This document shows, in pieces, positions 43,541 through 64,000 of a DNA stretch of 64,000 nucleotides. A program made the translations under genes and the position numbers. The stretch is from Chlorocebus sabaeus (lineage: Eukaryota; Chordata; Mammalia; Primates; Cercopithecidae), in NCBI RefSeq assembly GCF_047675955.1, contig NC_132904.1:2791501-2855500 (forward strand), in the 5' to 3' direction. A model generated the notes under the pieces. The model did no database searches and was not told where the DNA came from. It saw only the letters and a list, made by a program, of their open reading frames with translations. How positions within the stretch are numbered: the first letter of the stretch is position 1; each line of letters begins with the position of its first letter.

Positions 43541-43903
43541 GTTATGTGTCACTAGCTTGTCCAGTGTCCTTCTGACCTGACTTCTTGGTGTTCGAAGGCT
43601 CCCCTTTTGGGGCACAAGAGTGCTTGGCTACTCCTGCTGCTGCAGACCTGGAACTGGCCATTTCTCCAGGGGGTGGGGGGATGGGATTTAGAGCCCCAGA
43701 TCGGGGCTGGGGCTGCTCACCGCCACCAGGGCTGCCTTGCTTCTCCACCCTTCCCATCTACAGAGCCAGGAAACAATCTGCTTTTTAAAATCACAAGTTA
43801 CTTTGTATTTTCTAATTCATATTTAATAGTAAAGTGCTTTTCCTTGACTTCTTTGATTTTTATCTTTGTATTTTTTTTCTCTTACATTAAAAACTTGGTT
43901 GCT

Positions 43904-44172
43904 AGGCTGGGCACAGTGGCTCACACCTGTAATCCCAGCACTTTGGGAGGTTGAGGTGGGCGGATCTCTTGAGGTCAGGAGTTTAAGACCAGCCTGGCCA
44001 ATATGGTGAAACCCCATCTCTACTAGAAATACAAAAATTAGCTGGACTTGGTGGCACGTGGCTGTGGTCCCAGCTACTTGGGAGGCTGAGGCAAAAGAAT
44101 AGCTTGAACCCAGGAGGTGGAGGTTGCAGCAAGCTGAGATTGCTTCACCACACTCCAGCCTGGGTGTCAGTG
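43904..44172 (+). repeat. Alu, plus, end lost
   Basis: ggctgggcacagtggctcac to ccacactccagcctgggtgtcag, with no tail. Confidence 0.92.
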
Positions 44173-44399
44173 ATCTTATTTGTCTTGGCATATAGAGTTT
44201 GAAAATTACAGTGTCAATATTACTACTAACAACAAAACTATTGCATTGTTTGACTTTTCTGCACCTTTTTTGACCTTAGAAGATACCCCATTAAAGATGT
44301 GTAGCAAAAAATGGCCAATTCTCAGAAAGTTCAAGTTCTTGAGGTTGCCAATTTGATTTATCGTTTTGTGCCGGATGGTACTTTCTGAAATAGCCACAG

Positions 44400-44862
44400 T
44401 AGTATTTCCCATCCCTTCTGGAACCCAGTAATATGCCCATCACAGGGTGGTGTCTATGCCTCCCCCTCCCCATGGACGTGGGCGGGCCTTGTGACGGCCT
44501 CCACTAGGGAGGACAGTGGAAGTCAGGACATGACCTCTGAGGTTAGATCCTGAAAGGCCAGATAACTCCTGTCTCTCTCTCTCAGGACTTGCACCTTTGG
44601 AGCTATAGGCTGCTGCGACAGAAATCAGCCACCCTGAAGCCACCAAGCTAGAGAGACCACACAGAGATAAAAGGTGCCCAAGCAACCCCAGTATGGGACC
44701 CAGGCACAAACCTAGAGATGACCCCATCTGCCTGCAACTGAAAACCAATCTGCTGAGTCCAGTCAATCCACAGCCATGAGTTATTAACATGATCGTTGTT
44801 ATTTTCAGCCATGAAGTTTTGGGGTGATTTGTTAAGTGGCAACAGATAACTGGGACACATTT
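44400..44862 (+). repeat. Ancient MaLR (MLT1-like) LTR, solitary
   Basis: Ends with cagccatgaagttttggggt, gatttgttaagtggcaacag and ataactgggacac, the typical MLT1 LTR terminus. The left edge is approximate. It is an old fossil LTR with no coding sequence. Confidence 0.65.
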
Positions 44863-44910
44863 GTTTTACTTTGTTTGGGGGACTTTTCTTTCTTGCTGGT
44901 TTAAATTTTT

Positions 44911-44933
44911 ATATATATATATATATATATATA
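44911..44933. repeat. (AT)11 microsatellite
   Basis: Perfect AT run followed by A9. Confidence 0.95.
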
Positions 44934-45906
44934 AAAAAAACACTGACAAGGTTCAAAGTCAGACCTATCAATACCCAGAGACTGTCCCCATTGAGTTATA
45001 ACCTTAGTGCTCCCTACATAATTGGGTGGGTGCTCTCAAGCTGTGCCAAGCACCCTGCTGATGCACAGACAGGCTGGTTCCAGCCTTTTGCTGTGTCACA
45101 CACTCCTGCAGTCAACAGCAAGCGCACGTGGAGGGCAACAACAAAGAACCGGCGCACCCACAACCCAACACTGCCACACTCCCCATGCTGGGGCTGCTGC
45201 CACCATCCCCGTGCACCGGATAGTGTCCCCCGGCTGTCCACAGCACCAATGACTGTCTTTTGTCCGGATGGATATGGCCTGGCACCAGCTTCCACAGGCA
45301 TGAAGCAGGCTCTGGCTTCTGCTTACGCCCTCCTCAGCCAAGGATAGGTAAGCACCTTCACGTCTGGGTGCTGATTCTCAGTCCAGGTGAACCAAGTGTG
45401 GGGGCAGGGTGGCAAGGACAACACTGGGCACTGGGGACAGAAGGTCGCTGCTGTGTTGAGCACACCCCCACATCTCACCCATGAGCCATGCACATCGTGG
45501 ACTTGCTGTCTCCAACGGCAGTTCTGGGCAGCTCGCCAGGGGCCCGCCTGCTGAGCCACTGGCTATGCTGCTGCCCAGTATGGAATGGCTCTAGGAAAAC
45601 CTGCAGTGTGTTTATTCATCAGAACCCGAGGGCAGACTGAGCAGCCTTTGTCTAGGGCTCAGCAGGCTCTGCCAGTCTGAGCCTGTCTTTTTCCTACTCA
45701 AATACCTCCAAATGTGCCCACACACCAGAGATTAGCCGATAGCCATCAGCATGGGGGAGAAATTCCTCGGCCAGCTGAAGCAGCTCAACTGACCCAAGCA
45801 CCTAGGTTGTGACCTGCTGACCAAGCGGCCCTGGCCGGCCACCAGGCCCCCTGCCAAGTGCTGAACATGCAGAACAAGGCAGAGAGGGTCTCACTGTTCA
45901 GAAAAA

Positions 45907-45912
45907 TTTATT
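45907..45912 (-). terminator. CARS1 polyadenylation signal AATAAA
   Basis: Plus strand TTTATT, i.e. AATAAA on the CARS1 strand about 160 nt past the stop codon. A U/GU-rich stretch (TTGTTCTGCATGTTC on the minus strand) follows at about 45863-45880, as expected for a cleavage site. Confidence 0.8.
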
Positions 45913-46073
45913 ATAATGTCTCAGAGCCAATGACGACATGAACCTACATGAACACAACTCTTAATTTAGGACCCAAGGGCAACTGTAAGCATGACTGGAG
46001 CATTGGAGCGTTGTCACTGAGGCAGACAGGAGCCGCTAGTCCGCAATGGTTTAAAAAGTCAGTCCTGCGCCCC

Positions 46074-63846
<17,773 letters not shown>

Positions 63847-64000
63847 CTGGAGAAAGTCGAACACACAGTAACCGACTGGCCTACCCGCGTGTCCAGGCCT
63901 TTATCATTTATCACTCCAAGTTGATGGCCCTTAAACCCTCTGAACTTTATTGGAATAAGCGTTAAATCCCACACATGAAAAGACTAAGGGAAGGCTGGAC

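Larger units (their letters stand above)
37231..45887. other. Intergenic region between NAP1L4 promoter and CARS1 3' end
   Basis: Filled mainly by the Alu, L1, L2, hAT and LTR pieces listed. Unassigned gaps are 37231-37705, 39261-39696 (G/T-rich), 40400-41692, 41948-42270, 42373-42860, 43541-43903 and 44934-45887. No splice-supported gene on either strand. Confidence 0.6.

Overview
This window is nuclear DNA from a primate, most likely an Old World monkey. It is dense in Alu elements, with more than 45 copies or fragments, and the genes are split by introns. Two neighbouring genes are recognisable by conceptual translation, both on the minus strand. They are NAP1L4 (nucleosome assembly protein 1-like 4) and the 3' half of CARS1 (cytosolic cysteinyl-tRNA synthetase). 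The order matches the distal edge of the human 11p15.4-p15.5 imprinted region. Several young AluY copies (about 20960, 25340 and 32398) carry 'ctcaagcctgtaatccc', 'gagatccrgccactgcac' or 'gcgaggtggcgggcgcc'. I know these variants from macaque/baboon-type AluY subfamilies, not from human AluY, so the species call is inference.

Layout, left to right. 932-25067 holds ten coding exons of NAP1L4, giving an uninterrupted 305-codon frame (915 nt) that begins at ATG 25065-25067. The last coding exons, with the acidic tail, lie off the left edge. 25085-36322 is the large first intron. 36323 to about 36530 is the non-coding first exon, inside a CpG island of about 1.2 kb with two minus-strand CCAAT boxes, one plus-strand CCAAT box, an octamer, a GC box and an E-box. 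About 36.6-45.9 kb is intergenic: Alus, old L1, L2, hAT and MaLR LTR fragments, and no gene I can support. 45888-63846 holds twelve CARS1 exons (1230 coding nt = 409 codons plus stop). They run from the zinc-ligand segment GWHIECS...FPHHDNE, through KMSKS and the anticodon-binding region, to a Lys/Glu-rich eukaryotic C-terminal extension. The HIGH half of the catalytic domain lies off the right edge.

The two genes are transcribed in the same direction (CARS1 upstream, NAP1L4 downstream) and are functionally independent: a histone chaperone and a translation enzyme. Every exon boundary I placed has a phase-compatible GT-AG pair, except one NAP1L4 intron that uses a GC donor (3910-3911) ahead of a 23-nt microexon.

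I found no new biological system here. The points worth checking are small-scale genome rearrangements: an inverted templated insertion inside a MIR; a 217-bp inverted duplication in a CARS1 intron; a fold-back inside an Alu; a half-Alu, a tailless Alu and a tiny L1 insertion, each with target-site duplications; and a few tandem duplications. All coordinates were read by eye from the sequence. Repeat subfamily names are from memory and approximate at the edges.
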